Position numbers and translations under genes: made by a program. DNA of 64,000 bases, from NCBI GenBank assembly GCA_947166105.1, contig CAMVCZ010000013.1:1-64000 (forward strand). Direction: 5' to 3'. Positions 29,662 through 39,100 of this stretch are shown here, piece by piece. Every line of letters starts with the position of its first letter. Position 1 is the stretch's first letter. The notes beneath the pieces are model-generated. The model did no database searches and was not told the origin of the DNA. It saw only the letters and a program-made list of their open reading frames with translations. The DNA comes from an uncultured Bacteroidales bacterium. Its GTDB lineage: Bacteria > Bacteroidota > Bacteroidia > Bacteroidales > F082.

Positions 29662-30918
29662 TTAAAAATTGTGTACAAATGCAATGCCTAACGATTCCTT
29701 GACTTGGAGCTTCGGCACATTGTCTACTACGGTTTCCACGCCTTCAACGGTTTCGTAAACGGGGAAGGTGGTGTTGTGGTCATACTTCAGGTGTACGAAG
29801 AGCATCGTCGTCAGGTGTTTGCTGATGGCGAAGTTGATGTTGTTTTCCCAGTTGAAATCTGCGGTCAAAAGGTTGTCGTCGCGTTTCTCGGTGTAGTTGT
29901 AGAATCCGTTGAGAATGGTCGTGTAGGTGACGTTTTTCCCGATGGGTTGCTTGTAGTTGATGATGACGTTAACACCCAAGGCTGCCGCGATGTTCTCGCC
30001 CGGAATCCAATTGCCATCTTGGTCGTAATAGCCTTTTTTCACGCCGAAATTGCCCGCATCAGCCAAGTCTTGGTTGAACACGAAAGTGACTTTACCGGCC
30101 ATTGGGCTTAGGAAGATTTGGAAACGCTCGTTTTTTGTTTTGTAGGTGTAACCTGCTGAAAGCGTGAGGTATGCGGGAGCGAAAAAGGTGGAAATCACGG
30201 TGGAGTCGTTGGGATATTTGTAGCCGTCGGCAAACTGCGTATTGAAGGTGGCCACCATCGAAAGGTTCCAGCGTGTCTTGCTGTTGAGCGAGAGGGCATA
30301 GGTGAGGTCGATCTTGTCATCTTGCTTTTCAAGGCGTTTGTCGGCGAAACGCGAAATGCCGAAAGCGAAGGCTCCGACAAATTTTTGTTCAAAGGTCTTG
30401 TTTTGGTAAACGAGCGAAAAGTTGGCAAAGGCTTTTCCAGCCCATGAGTTTTCGCCACCTGCCGCCCAGTTGGATAGGGCCAATTGGTTGATGTTCAGGC
30501 CATAATTGCCATGAAACGAAAGCCTTTCGCTGAGGATGTCGATGATGTTCATCTTGGGTCGTGGCCCATCAGGGCGCTTTGGGGTGAGCGAGTCGATATG
30601 GCGGTTGATGGCGGCCAACTCCGATTCAACGGTTTGCTGCTCGTTGATGCTCTGCTCGAGATGCCGATTGAGTATGTCGATGGTGTTGCGCAGCTGCATC
30701 ACATCCTGATCAATGGCGAATTGCTGCATGACGAGCGATTGTCTGATGCGGATATAGTCGAGCGAGTTGCGGCAGATGGAATCGACTTCGGGGGTAAAAA
30801 AAGAATAGCGCACTTGCCCATAAATCGGGCAAGCGGCTATTGTTGATGTGATAATCAATAAGATACGAAATAACTGCCTTGGTAATCTCATTTGGAAACT
30901 AACGCAGGTTTTAGGCAA
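29662..30918 (-). CDS. DUF3078 family outer-membrane-associated protein
   Basis: The 418-residue product has a signal segment (LFRILLIITSTIAACPIYGQ), a helical, probably coiled-coil stretch (about 60-110, DVMQLRNTIDILNRHLEQ), and a beta-rich C-terminal part beginning LALSNWAAGGENSWAGKAFA, the mark of DUF3078. It ends in an aromatic residue (FVHNF), as outer-membrane barrels often do. The function of the family is not known. A second ATG nine codons in (30891) is an equally good start. Confidence 0.8.
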   Translation of the reverse strand: MPKTCVSFQMRLPRQLFRILLIITSTIAACPIYGQVRYSFFTPEVDSICRNSLDYIRIRQSLVMQQFAIDQDVMQLRNTIDILNRHLEQSINEQQTVESELAAINRHIDSLTPKRPDGPRPKMNIIDILSERLSFHGNYGLNINQLALSNWAAGGENSWAGKAFANFSLVYQNKTFEQKFVGAFAFGISRFADKRLEKQDDKIDLTYALSLNSKTRWNLSMVATFNTQFADGYKYPNDSTVISTFFAPAYLTLSAGYTYKTKNERFQIFLSPMAGKVTFVFNQDLADAGNFGVKKGYYDQDGNWIPGENIAAALGVNVIINYKQPIGKNVTYTTILNGFYNYTEKRDDNLLTADFNWENNINFAISKHLTTMLFVHLKYDHNTTFPVYETVEGVETVVDNVPKLQVKESLGIAFVHNF

Positions 30919-30921
30919 TTA

Positions 30922-31647
30922 TTATTCTGCATCCAACGGAATTTTGTGGTTGGTTTGGTAGAGGTGCTTTTTGACGTTCTCGTATTGGTAAGAAACCTTG
31001 GTCCAGAGTTCGACGCTTTTCTTGATGCCGAGGATGCGGCGCGTAGTGGTGCGAAGGTCCTGACCTAAACTGTGGTAAATGTTTCCTGAGATACCCACAT
31101 AGAAAGGACGCGCGCATTCCTTCGAGATGCGCATGGCCTTCAAAATGGAGGTGCCAAACCATGAAATGTGCTCTCCGCCATTGTCTGACTGGCATTTGGT
31201 CCCCATGATATGCCCGTGATCAAGGCCCATAGCAAACTCCAATGCCGACAGGTTCGTGAACTGTTGTTTGAAGGTCTCGCTAATGGCGTAGGAGATTTTC
31301 ATGGCTCCGGTGACGGGTTTCTTGTAGTCTTGGTCGGTGCCGGGATAAATGATAAGGAAAGCATTAGGTGCAAAGCAGTTGACAAAAGCACCGTCTTGTT
31401 TTGCGATGGCCGTCAGCACTTCTTTGTACATGGTGTAGATTTGGGCGGTCTTGCGTCGTCCGTTTTCCTTGAGAAGATAACTCAAGTTCTTGATTTCAAA
31501 ATAGATGACCGTGGCTTGCATGTAGATGCCTGTGCAGCCAAGGTCGAGCTTGGAGGCTTCACGAATGTCTGATGTTTCGATATAGTCGAACTCGGCACCA
31601 GCTAAAGAGTTCACCTTATCGATTAAAGATTGTTCCCAATCGCTCAT
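30922..31647 (-). CDS. Degenerate class III nucleotidyl cyclase-like protein
   Basis: The 241-residue product resembles the class III adenylate/guanylate cyclase fold: VIYFEIKNLSYLL stands where active cyclases have FxDIxGFTxL, and FAMGLDHGHIMGT where they have a GI-x-x-G-x-V segment. The first metal-binding Asp is Glu, and the second (normally in GDG) is not visible (APNAFLIIYPG), so catalysis is doubtful. No signal peptide or membrane segment. It lies 3 bp upstream of the DUF3078 gene on the same strand. It may be a cytosolic sensor. Confidence 0.6.
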   Translation of the reverse strand: MSDWEQSLIDKVNSLAGAEFDYIETSDIREASKLDLGCTGIYMQATVIYFEIKNLSYLLKENGRRKTAQIYTMYKEVLTAIAKQDGAFVNCFAPNAFLIIYPGTDQDYKKPVTGAMKISYAISETFKQQFTNLSALEFAMGLDHGHIMGTKCQSDNGGEHISWFGTSILKAMRISKECARPFYVGISGNIYHSLGQDLRTTTRRILGIKKSVELWTKVSYQYENVKKHLYQTNHKIPLDAE

Positions 31648-31682
31648 AATAATTTGATTTATTAGGTTTTAAGTTTGTCAAA

Positions 31683-32411
31683 TTACTCCATGTTGGTATA
31701 AACGGCCTGCACGTCTTCATCCTCGTCGATTTTGTCGAGGAACTTCTCGATTTCCACCATCTGCTCGTCGGTGAAACTGACGGTTTGGTTGGGGAAACGC
31801 TGCAAGTTGGCCTTCACGATGTTGATTTTGCGCTCTTCGAGGGCGTCGTGCATGGTGCCATAGTCGGTCCAAGCGGTGTAGACGGTGGTCGTGGTGGTGC
31901 CTTCCTCTTCGTCTGTCTCGCTGACGATTTCGTCCAAACCGTAGTCGATGAGTTCAAGTTCCAGTTCGTCTTTGTCCATGCCGGCGGGCATCTCGATTTC
32001 GAAGACGGCCTTGCGCGTGAACATGAATTCCAACGAGCCGATGGGCAGGAACGAGCCGCCGCACTTGTTGAAGTACGACTTCACGTTGGCCACGGTGCGC
32101 GTGGTGTTGTCGGTGGCGCACTCCACCATGCACTGGATGCCGTAGGGGCCTTTGCCTTCATAGCAAATTTCAACGAGGTTGGCAGCGTCCTTGTCGGTGG
32201 CGCGCTTGATGGCGGCATCGATGTTGTCCTTGGGCATGTTCTCCGCCTTGGCGTTCTGGATGGCCTGGCGCAGTTTGGGGTTCATGTCGGGGTCGGGACC
32301 GCCTTCCTTGGCAGCGATGGTGATCAGTTTTCCGAGTTTCGGGAACACTCTCGACATGTGTCCCCATCTTTTCAATTTGGCCGCTTTGCGGTATTCAAAT
32401 GCTCTTCCCAT
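31683..32411 (-). CDS. yebC: YebC/PmpR family protein
   Basis: The 242-residue product matches the family from start (MGRAFEYRKAAKLKRWGHMS) to end, with GGPDPDMNPKLRQAIQNAK and NMPKDNIDAAIKRA. Family members bind DNA as regulators or help ribosomes through difficult sequences, in a way related to mitochondrial TACO1. It is acidic in the C-terminal half (DEEEGTTTTTV). It is divergent from the phosphatase-like gene; both have well-formed promoters in the 129-bp gap. Confidence 0.93.
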   Translation of the reverse strand: MGRAFEYRKAAKLKRWGHMSRVFPKLGKLITIAAKEGGPDPDMNPKLRQAIQNAKAENMPKDNIDAAIKRATDKDAANLVEICYEGKGPYGIQCMVECATDNTTRTVANVKSYFNKCGGSFLPIGSLEFMFTRKAVFEIEMPAGMDKDELELELIDYGLDEIVSETDEEEGTTTTTVYTAWTDYGTMHDALEERKINIVKANLQRFPNQTVSFTDEQMVEIEKFLDKIDEDEDVQAVYTNME

Positions 32412-32444
32412 ATTTTAAGTTTTTGTTGATTTCGTTTTAGGGCG

Positions 32445-32474
32445 CAAAGTTAGGAAATTGCCTTGAACTGACAA
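32445..32474 (-). promoter_or_regulatory. Promoter of yebC
   Basis: Minus strand: TTG (32472-32474), 19 bp, TAACTTTG (32445-32452). Confidence 0.7.
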
Positions 32475-32492
32475 TTTTTCTGTCGAAAAAAC

Positions 32493-32521
32493 TTGCGTTT
32501 TGTCGTTTTCGGCTATTTTTG
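32493..32521 (+). promoter_or_regulatory. Promoter of the phosphatase-like gene
   Basis: TTG (32493-32495), 18 bp, TATTTTTG (32514-32521), 19 bp before the ATG at 32541. Confidence 0.7.
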
Positions 32522-32540
32522 CGGCACAAATTAATAAGGT

Positions 32541-32909
32541 ATGAGGATTTTGGTGTTTACGGAAACCGATGCTTGTTGCGGCCCGATGGCTGCAGCATTT
32601 TTGCATGACTATTCGACCTCGATTGAGGTGGTTTCGGCGGGAAGGAATCCTGCGGAAACCATTGAACCATTGTTGATTACGGCGATGAAAGAATGTTTGT
32701 TTGACTTGTCAGGCTATCAACCGAAAAATGTTACAGAATTCGACTTTTCCGCTTTCGATGCAGTGTACGAGTGTCCCGATTTTCCCGCGCCAACAACCCT
32801 CGAAGAATTTCGCGAACTACGCGACTTCATCAAAAACGAGGCATATCTGTTTTTCCTAAGCATTCGCCAATCTCCCCAACATCCCTCAACCCCAAACTCT
32901 CAACTCTAA
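32541..32909 (+). CDS. Low-molecular-weight phosphatase/ArsC-like protein lacking the catalytic motif
   Basis: The 122-residue product follows the LMW-PTP/arsenate reductase pattern: ILVFTETDACCGPMAAAFL, VVSAGRNPAE, FDLSGYQPKNVTEF and FDAVYECPDF. In active enzymes the first segment is ILxxCxxNxCRS with a CX5R loop; here the catalytic Cys is Thr and the Arg is Cys, so catalysis by the usual mechanism is not expected. The last residues (TPNSQL) are encoded by a heptamer microrepeat that runs on past the stop. It might bind a phosphate-like ligand without turning it over. Confidence 0.6.
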   Translation: MRILVFTETDACCGPMAAAFLHDYSTSIEVVSAGRNPAETIEPLLITAMKECLFDLSGYQPKNVTEFDFSAFDAVYECPDFPAPTTLEEFRELRDFIKNEAYLFFLSIRQSPQHPSTPNSQL

Positions 32910-32936
32910 ACTCTAAACTCTCAACTCTCAACTATT
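32886..32936. repeat. Heptamer microrepeat between converging genes
   Basis: Seven or so AACTCTA / AACTCTC units in tandem, overlapping the 3' end of the phosphatase-like gene and touching the end of the LuxR gene. Confidence 0.85.
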
Positions 32937-33525
32937 TATAAACCTCGTTCTCGTCAATCAAATTATTCAACAAAGCATACACCGTCAGGCCCGAAACAGA
33001 CTTGATTCCGGTCTTGCGCGTGATGTTCTTTCGGTGCGAGATGACAGTGTGGATTGAAATGTTCATCTGGTCGGCTATCTCCTTGTTCATCAAGCCTTTG
33101 GCAACGGCAACAAGCACATCGATTTCGCGTTTCGAGAGTTCCACGTCGTCAGGTTTCTCGTTTTTGTCGGTGCTTTGAGCGATTTGGTTCAGTTTGTTGA
33201 TGATTTTCAATTTGCTGTCGTTGATGCCGATGATGCCGTCAAAACCCTTAAGGGCCGACTCATCCGTGTAGACGGTCACCAAGGCGATGCGAACCAATTG
33301 CGGGTTTTCCTTGACCCATTGCGACACCATGCTTTGGCAGTTGAAACCCAATAACAATGGGTTTATTATCAGTATGTTGGCATCCGAAACGAGCAGTTTT
33401 TCCGATAGGTTTTCAGGAGAGTCCAACCGCATGACGACATCGAAGCCCGCCATGCCTTGGATGATTTCGTGCAGCCCGTTGGTGATGATTTCGGAGGCTT
33501 CGCAAATGATGACACGGTTACTCAT
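32932..33525 (-). CDS. LuxR-family regulator with pseudo-receiver domain
   Basis: The 197-residue product has an N-terminal receiver-like domain (1-115) and a C-terminal LuxR/NarL helix-turn-helix (about 130-190: LSKREIDVLVAVAKGLMNKE, MNISIHTVISHRKNITRK). At the phosphorylation site the expected Asp is Asn55 (NILIINPLLL), so normal phosphorelay control is unlikely. It overlaps the hemerythrin gene by 4 bp (ATGA), which suggests the two act together, perhaps sensing oxygen or nitric oxide by protein contact. No histidine kinase is near. Confidence 0.85.
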   Translation of the reverse strand: MSNRVIICEASEIITNGLHEIIQGMAGFDVVMRLDSPENLSEKLLVSDANILIINPLLLGFNCQSMVSQWVKENPQLVRIALVTVYTDESALKGFDGIIGINDSKLKIINKLNQIAQSTDKNEKPDDVELSKREIDVLVAVAKGLMNKEIADQMNISIHTVISHRKNITRKTGIKSVSGLTVYALLNNLIDENEVYK

Positions 33526-34214
33526 GGCTTGGCGTTTTCGAGGGATTCGACGAAGGGGATGAGGATGTGCTCCTCAATGAGCGAGTGGCTGCTGAGGTCG
33601 GCTGAAAGCTCGATGATGTCGGTGGCGATGCACACGCGCTCCGAGGGCAAAATGTTGCCCGGCAGGTACTTGATGAGGATGTTGGTCATGTCCTCAAGTG
33701 CATCCTCGATGTTGCTGTGGTTGTGGCGGAACTGATCGATGCTGTAGTCGGTTTTTTCGCCTTTGCGCAAAGCGGTGATATACGGAAACACCACTTCCTC
33801 CTCGTATTTAAAATGCTTCACCATTTCGCGCTTGTATTCGTTGTAGAAATGGTCGAGCATGTTGCCGTATTTCGGTCCTGCGGCCTTGATGATTCGACTG
33901 AGATGCTCCTCGATGTGGGGGAATCGCTCGTCCAAATAGGCTCTGTGCGAAGCACTTAGGTAGGAGAGGAGCGAGGTGAGGTCAACATCGTTGGGTGCTT
34001 CGATGCGGACGGGCGTGTTGGGGTCGAAGTGGAGGCTGCACACGGCGAGAAACAGGCGCGTGCTGACCTTGTCTTGCTGGCACACCTCGGCCACGCTGCG
34101 GTCGCCGAAGCCCAATTGTATGCCGAAACGAGGGAGAAGTTGCAGCAGCTTCGGGTTGTCTGCAATCATCTCATAGAGTTTCGATTTTTCGGAAAAAAGA
34201 GGTTGTTTGCTCAT
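33522..34214 (-). CDS. Hemerythrin-domain protein (RIC/ScdA-like)
   Basis: The 230-residue product has an N-terminal segment like ScdA/DUF542 (LLPRFGIQLGFGDRSVAEVC) without the usual Cys pair, and a hemerythrin domain (about 85-225) with candidate di-iron ligands in SHRAYLDERFPHIEEHL, MVKHFKYEEEVVFPYI, FRHNHSNIEDAL and HSLIEEHILIPFVE. Relatives bind oxygen or nitric oxide or repair iron-sulfur clusters. Its stop overlaps the start of the LuxR gene, so both are made from one transcript. Confidence 0.87.
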   Translation of the reverse strand: MSKQPLFSEKSKLYEMIADNPKLLQLLPRFGIQLGFGDRSVAEVCQQDKVSTRLFLAVCSLHFDPNTPVRIEAPNDVDLTSLLSYLSASHRAYLDERFPHIEEHLSRIIKAAGPKYGNMLDHFYNEYKREMVKHFKYEEEVVFPYITALRKGEKTDYSIDQFRHNHSNIEDALEDMTNILIKYLPGNILPSERVCIATDIIELSADLSSHSLIEEHILIPFVESLENAKP

Positions 34215-34245
34215 CGTATTGGCGTTTGAATGGTGAAGATTGGCA

Positions 34246-34300
34246 TTCGTTAGGCTCAGGAGCCCTGATGGGTCGCGGTCGTTGAGCCTGTCGAAACGCC
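34246..34300. repeat. REP-like inverted repeat, copy 2
   Basis: Left arm TTCGTTAGGCTCA (degraded), right arm TGAGCCTGTCGAA followed by ACGCCG, as in copies 1 and 3. Confidence 0.7.
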
Positions 34301-34326
34301 GCTTCTCGTTGTTTTGGACTGCAAAA

Positions 34327-34360
34327 ATAAAAAAAACCGCCCGATTGGGAGCGGTTTTTC
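34327..34360 (-). terminator. Terminator of rpsP
   Basis: Stem AAACCGC (34334-34340) / GCGGTTT (34351-34357) with a T-run on the minus strand, 22 bp after the rpsP stop. Confidence 0.8.
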
Positions 34361-34381
34361 GTGTTTTCTGAAATATCGCGT

Positions 34382-34948
34382 TTAGGCTTCGGCAGGTGCT
34401 TCGGCTGCCGGGGCTTCCTCAGCGGGAGCCTCTTCGGCGGCAGCTTGAGCAGCGGCTTCGGCTTCAGCGGCTTTCTTGGCTTCCATTTCAGCAATGCGCT
34501 TCTTGGCCAATTCGGCGGCGCGGGCCTCGTTCACTTGCTTTTCGGCTTCCAGACGGATCTTCTTTTCGCCACGAGCCTTCTCTTCGTTGGCCTTGATGAT
34601 GTTGGCGGCCTTGGCTTCCTTCTCCTTCATCCAGTTCTGGAACTTGATTTCGGCTTGTTCCTCGGTCATAGCGCCTTTCTGGACACCACGCATCAGGTGA
34701 TACTTCATCATCACGCCGGTCTTGCTGAGCAGTGAGCGGGCGGTGTCGGAGGGCTGAGCGCCAACGCTGTACCAATACAAAGCCCTGTCAAACTTGATGT
34801 TGATTTGGGCCGGTTCGGTGAGCGGGTTGTAGGTGCCTAATTTCTCAATGAATTTGCCATCACGTGGTGAGCGAGAGTCGGCAACTACGATGTGATAGAA
34901 GGGTTGACCCTTCTTGCCATGTCTTTGCAATCTAATTTTTGCAGGCAT
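34382..34948 (-). CDS. rpsP: 30S ribosomal protein S16 with long Ala/Glu-rich C-terminal extension
   Basis: Residues 1-85 are a normal S16 ([35 protein letters not shown]). The full 188 residues are about twice the usual bacterial length: the extra 100 form a charged helical segment ([17 protein letters not shown]) and then an Ala/Glu/Pro-rich tail ([15 protein letters not shown]). Such extensions occur in Bacteroidota S16. S16 binds 16S rRNA in early 30S assembly. It has a -7 box (TATTTTTG on the minus strand, 35010-35017) and a terminator, so it is a single-gene unit. Confidence 0.95.
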   Translation of the reverse strand: MPAKIRLQRHGKKGQPFYHIVVADSRSPRDGKFIEKLGTYNPLTEPAQINIKFDRALYWYSVGAQPSDTARSLLSKTGVMMKYHLMRGVQKGAMTEEQAEIKFQNWMKEKEAKAANIIKANEEKARGEKKIRLEAEKQVNEARAAELAKKRIAEMEAKKAAEAEAAAQAAAEEAPAEEAPAAEAPAEA

Positions 34949-35080
34949 AATTTAATGTTTTAAGTTGATTTTTAATGAATTAACTAAAATCTACCCGAGA
35001 TTTCGGGTGCAAAAATACAAATTTTCGGCGAACCGGCTCACAAAATTCCATAAATTTGCGAACTTTTTTGAAATCGCAAT

Positions 35081-35980
35081 ATGAATAGGGAAAAGGAAGT
35101 CTATAAAGTGACCCTTTGGGGCAGTGCGGTCAATGTGGTGCTGGTGGTGTTCAAGTTTGTGGCGGGCATCGTCGGCCATAGTTCAGCCATGATTGCCGAC
35201 GCGGTACATTCGGTTTCCGATTTTGCAACCGACATCATCGTTTTGGCCTTTGTGCGCATCAGCCACCGGCCCAAGGACAAGTCGCACGACTACGGTCACG
35301 GCAAGTTTGAGACCTTGGCAACCACGCTCATCGGCATTGCGCTTTTCGCGGTCGCCGTGGGCATTTTCATTGACGGTGCCAAGAAAATCGCATTTTGGGC
35401 CAAAGGCGGCATTTTGCCCCAGCCCGGAATGTTGGCATTGGTGGCGGCTTTGGTTTCCATCTTGCTGAAAGAGTTGACGTTCCAATACACCAAGCGCAAG
35501 GCCGACCAACTCGATTCGCAGGCCATGAAAGCCAACGCTTGGCACCATCGCAGTGATGCTCTGTCGTCGGTCGGCACTGCTATTGGTATCGGTGGAGCCA
35601 TCCTCTTGGGTGAACGTTGGGCTGTTCTTGACCCCATCGCTTCCATTGCCGTGGGTGCGCTCATTGTCAAGGTGGCCATCGACTTGCTCAAGAATGGCAT
35701 GGGTGAGTTGATGGAACAATCCTTGCCCGATGAGGTGGAGAACGAGATTTTGGACATTGTGAGGCGTGTGCCGGGCGTCGCCGAGCCACACGACCTTTGC
35801 ACCCGTCGCATCGGCAACCATTATGCCATCGAAATGCACATCCTCATGGACGGCGACATCCCGCTAAAGGAAGCCCACGACAAAGCCTCCGAAATGGAAC
35901 GCTTGCTGAAAGAACGCTACGGCGAGGAAACACACATTTCCATCCATGTGGAGCCGAAGGAGGAAAAGATTTCTGTTTGA
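35081..35980 (+). CDS. Cation diffusion facilitator (FieF/CzcD-type metal exporter)
   Basis: The 299-residue product has six membrane helices and the paired metal-site motifs of the family: DAVHSVSDFATD in helix 2 and HHRSDALSS in helix 5, with HDYGHGKFET between. The cytoplasmic C-terminal domain (MEMHILMDGDIPLKEAHDKA, THISIHVEP) is typical. These proteins exchange Zn, Fe or other divalent metals for protons at the inner membrane. A -7 box (TAAATTTG, 35051-35058) lies 22 bp before the start. Metal choice cannot be told. Confidence 0.9.
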   Translation: MNREKEVYKVTLWGSAVNVVLVVFKFVAGIVGHSSAMIADAVHSVSDFATDIIVLAFVRISHRPKDKSHDYGHGKFETLATTLIGIALFAVAVGIFIDGAKKIAFWAKGGILPQPGMLALVAALVSILLKELTFQYTKRKADQLDSQAMKANAWHHRSDALSSVGTAIGIGGAILLGERWAVLDPIASIAVGALIVKVAIDLLKNGMGELMEQSLPDEVENEILDIVRRVPGVAEPHDLCTRRIGNHYAIEMHILMDGDIPLKEAHDKASEMERLLKERYGEETHISIHVEPKEEKISV

Positions 35981-36050
35981 GGAAAGCAGTTGAATGATGG
36001 TTTGACTGAGCGGATTAGAAGAGTATTATGTTTATGATGGAACGATTATC

Positions 36051-36081
36051 TTGCACCATTTCCAAAATTTCCCTATCTTTG
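36051..36081 (+). promoter_or_regulatory. Promoter of dnaE
   Basis: TTG (36051-36053), 20 bp, TATCTTTG (36074-36081); the leader of about 60 nt contains the heptamer microrepeat. Confidence 0.65.
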
Positions 36082-36109
36082 AACCCCGAAATTTAGAGTC
36101 GATTTTATC

Positions 36110-36143
36110 CCAACTCTAAACTCTAACCCCTAAACTCTCAACT
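36110..36143 (+). repeat. Heptamer microrepeat before dnaE
   Basis: AACTCTA / AACTCTC units with one AACCCCT variant, ending 4 bp before the dnaE ATG. Confidence 0.85.
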
Positions 36144-36147
36144 GATT

Positions 36148-39100
36148 ATGTTTTTAGTCTTCGATACAGAGACCACGGGTCTCCCAAAAATAGACAACGC
36201 TCCGTTGACCGATTTCGACAATTGGCCGCGTATGGTGCAATTGGCTTGGCAGGTTCACGATGACCAAGGCCGATTTGTGGAAAACCATAACTATCTCGTT
36301 CATCCAGAGGGCTTTGAGATTCCCATTGCTGCCAAGATGGTGCATGGCATCTCCACCGAACATGCCATGAAACACGGTAAACCTCTCAATGAGGTGCTGG
36401 ATATTTTCATGCAGTCGGCGGCCAAAGCCAAGTATTTGGTTGGGCACAACATCAAATTCGACCTCAATGTGTTGGGCTGCGAGTTTTTGCGTAGCGGTCG
36501 CGAGAATCCTTTGCGCCGTTGGCAGATTATTGACACCTGCACGGAAAAGACTGCCGATTTTTGCCAACTTCCGGGCGGCAAAAATGGTAAGTTCAAGTTC
36601 CCCAAGTTGGAAGAAATCCACCAAATCCTGTTTGGCGAGAAGTTCGACTCGGCGCACAATGCTTCCGCCGATGTGGAGGCTACGGCGCGTGTTTTCCTCG
36701 AATTGGTTCGTCGCGGCGTGATTGACGAAAATGACTTGCGCGTTGATTCCCAATTCATTGCCGACTTCAAAGCCGCCAATCCCGATGTGATTCAGCCGGC
36801 AGGAATCAAAGTTGAAGCCAATTTCGACGATGAGGAAGTGGAGGAGGAATCGGTGCCGGAAATCGGTAATTATATCCCGCAGCATTTCACACACCTGCAC
36901 GTCCACTCGCATTATTCCATGCTCGATGGCATGTCGAAAGTGCCTGATTTGGTGGAGAAATGCAAGAAATACGGCATGTATAGCCTCGCCCTCACCGACC
37001 ACGGCAATATGTTCGGTATCAAGGACTTCGCCGATACAGTGAACAAGGAAAACGGCAAAGTGAAAGACGCCATCAAGGAGCAGCAGGCTATCATCGCAAA
37101 GCCTGAATCGACCGAGGAAGAAAAGATTGCCGCCCAAGAGCAAATCGAAAAACTGAACAAGCAGTTCTTCAAGCCGATTTACGGAATAGAAACTTATTGT
37201 GCGCCAGTCAGCATTGACAAGCGGGATGGCCGACAAGACCGAGGCTGGCACCTTATTTTATTGGCCAAGAACAAGCAAGGCTATCACAGCCTTTGCAAGT
37301 TGAGTTCCATCGCCTACACGGATGGTTTTTATTACAATCCGCGCATTGACCACAGCCTTTTGGAGCAGTACCACGATGGCGTGATTTGCAGTTCTGCCTG
37401 TCTTGCAGGCGAGGTACCGCAAAAAATCATGAACGGCGACATAAAAGGTGCAGAAGAGTCAATCGAGTGGTTCAAGAGTCTGTTTGGAGAGGATTATTAT
37501 CTTGAGGTTCAGCGACATAAAACCGACAAACCGGGGGGCGACACCGAGGTTTACGAGCGCCAAAAAGAGGTGAACAAAATCATTTTTGGTTTGGCGAAGA
37601 AGCACAATGTGAAGGTTATTGCCACCAACGACGTACACTTTGTGGAGGAGGAACACGGCGAGGCGCACGACCGCCTCATCTGCCTCAGCACGGGCAAGGA
37701 CTTAGACGACCCCACGCGAATGCACTACACCAAGCAAGAGTGGTTGAAAACGCCTGCCGAGATGGGCCGCATCTTCTCCGATCATCCCGAAGTGCTTGAA
37801 AATACACAGGAAATTGTCGATAAAGTCGAAAACTATAGCATTGATTCCGACCCGATTATGCCAGTTTTTCCGATTCCAGAGGATTTTGGAACGGAGGAAG
37901 AATATCGACAAAAATACACCGAAGAAGACCTGTTCAACGAGTTCACCCGCGACGAGCACGGCAATGCGGTTTTGTCGCAAGAGGAAGCCGAAAAGAAGGT
38001 CAAGAAATTGGGCGGCTACAACCGTTTGTATCGTATCAAACTCGAAGCGGATTATTTGGCCAAACTGACTTGGGACGGTGCGCACCAACGTTATGGCGAA
38101 AACCTCACCGAGGAACAGATTGAGCGCATCAAGTTTGAGCTTCATGTGATGAAGACAATGGGTTTCCCAGGCTACTTCCTCATCGTGAGCGACTATATCC
38201 GTGCAGCGCGTGAGGAATTGGGTGTTTCAGTGGGGCCGGGTCGTGGCTCGGCGGCTGGTTCAGTAGTGGCCTATTGCTTGAAAATCACCGACTTAGACCC
38301 ACTAAAATACGACTTGCTGTTTGAGCGTTTCCTCAATCCCGACCGTATCTCGCTGCCCGATATTGACGTGGACTTCGATGATGATGGCCGCGAGCGCGTA
38401 TTGGACTGGGTGACAAAGAAATACGGCAAGGAAAAGGTGGCGCACATCATCACCTATGGCACGATGGCGGCCAAGTCTGCCATTGCCGATGTGGGGCGTG
38501 TGCAAAAGGTGCCGTTGCCCGAGGTGAACAAGATTAAGGGCTACATTCCTGACCGCAATTTCGATGAAGCAGCAGTGAAGGCCGTGGAAGGCACGCTGCC
38601 CAAAAAAATGCCAAAAGTCAACCTGAAAAACTGCTACAAATACATCCCCGAACTGCATGAATTGCTGACTGGCAAGGACGAGAATATCTCCTCCATGCTG
38701 ACTTACGCCGAGGAGTTGGAGGACACCAACCGACAAATCGGTATCCACGCTTGCGGCGTGATTATCGGTGCCGACGACCTGACGAATGTCGCGCCAGTCG
38801 CCACGGTGGAAGATAAATTGACGAAGAATAAAGTCGTTGTAACTCAATACGATGGCCATGTCATTGAAACCGTCGGCTTGATTAAGATGGACTTCTTGGG
38901 CCTGAAGACGCTTACATTAATAAAGGATGCGCTGCGCAACATCAAGAAAACGCGCGGCATCGAAATTGACATCGACCACATACCGATTGACGACAAGGAA
39001 ACCTACGAGTTGTATTCGGCGGGCAACACCATCGGCACGTTCCAGTTTGAATCGCCCGGAATGCAGAAATATTTGCGCGAGTTGCAGCCTTCTGTCATCG

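Noticed and set aside
36154-37251. Long minus-strand open frame (365 codons) across the start of dnaE
   Set aside because: It is fully antisense to a certain gene, its product matches no pattern I know, and it reflects codon bias of the real frame.
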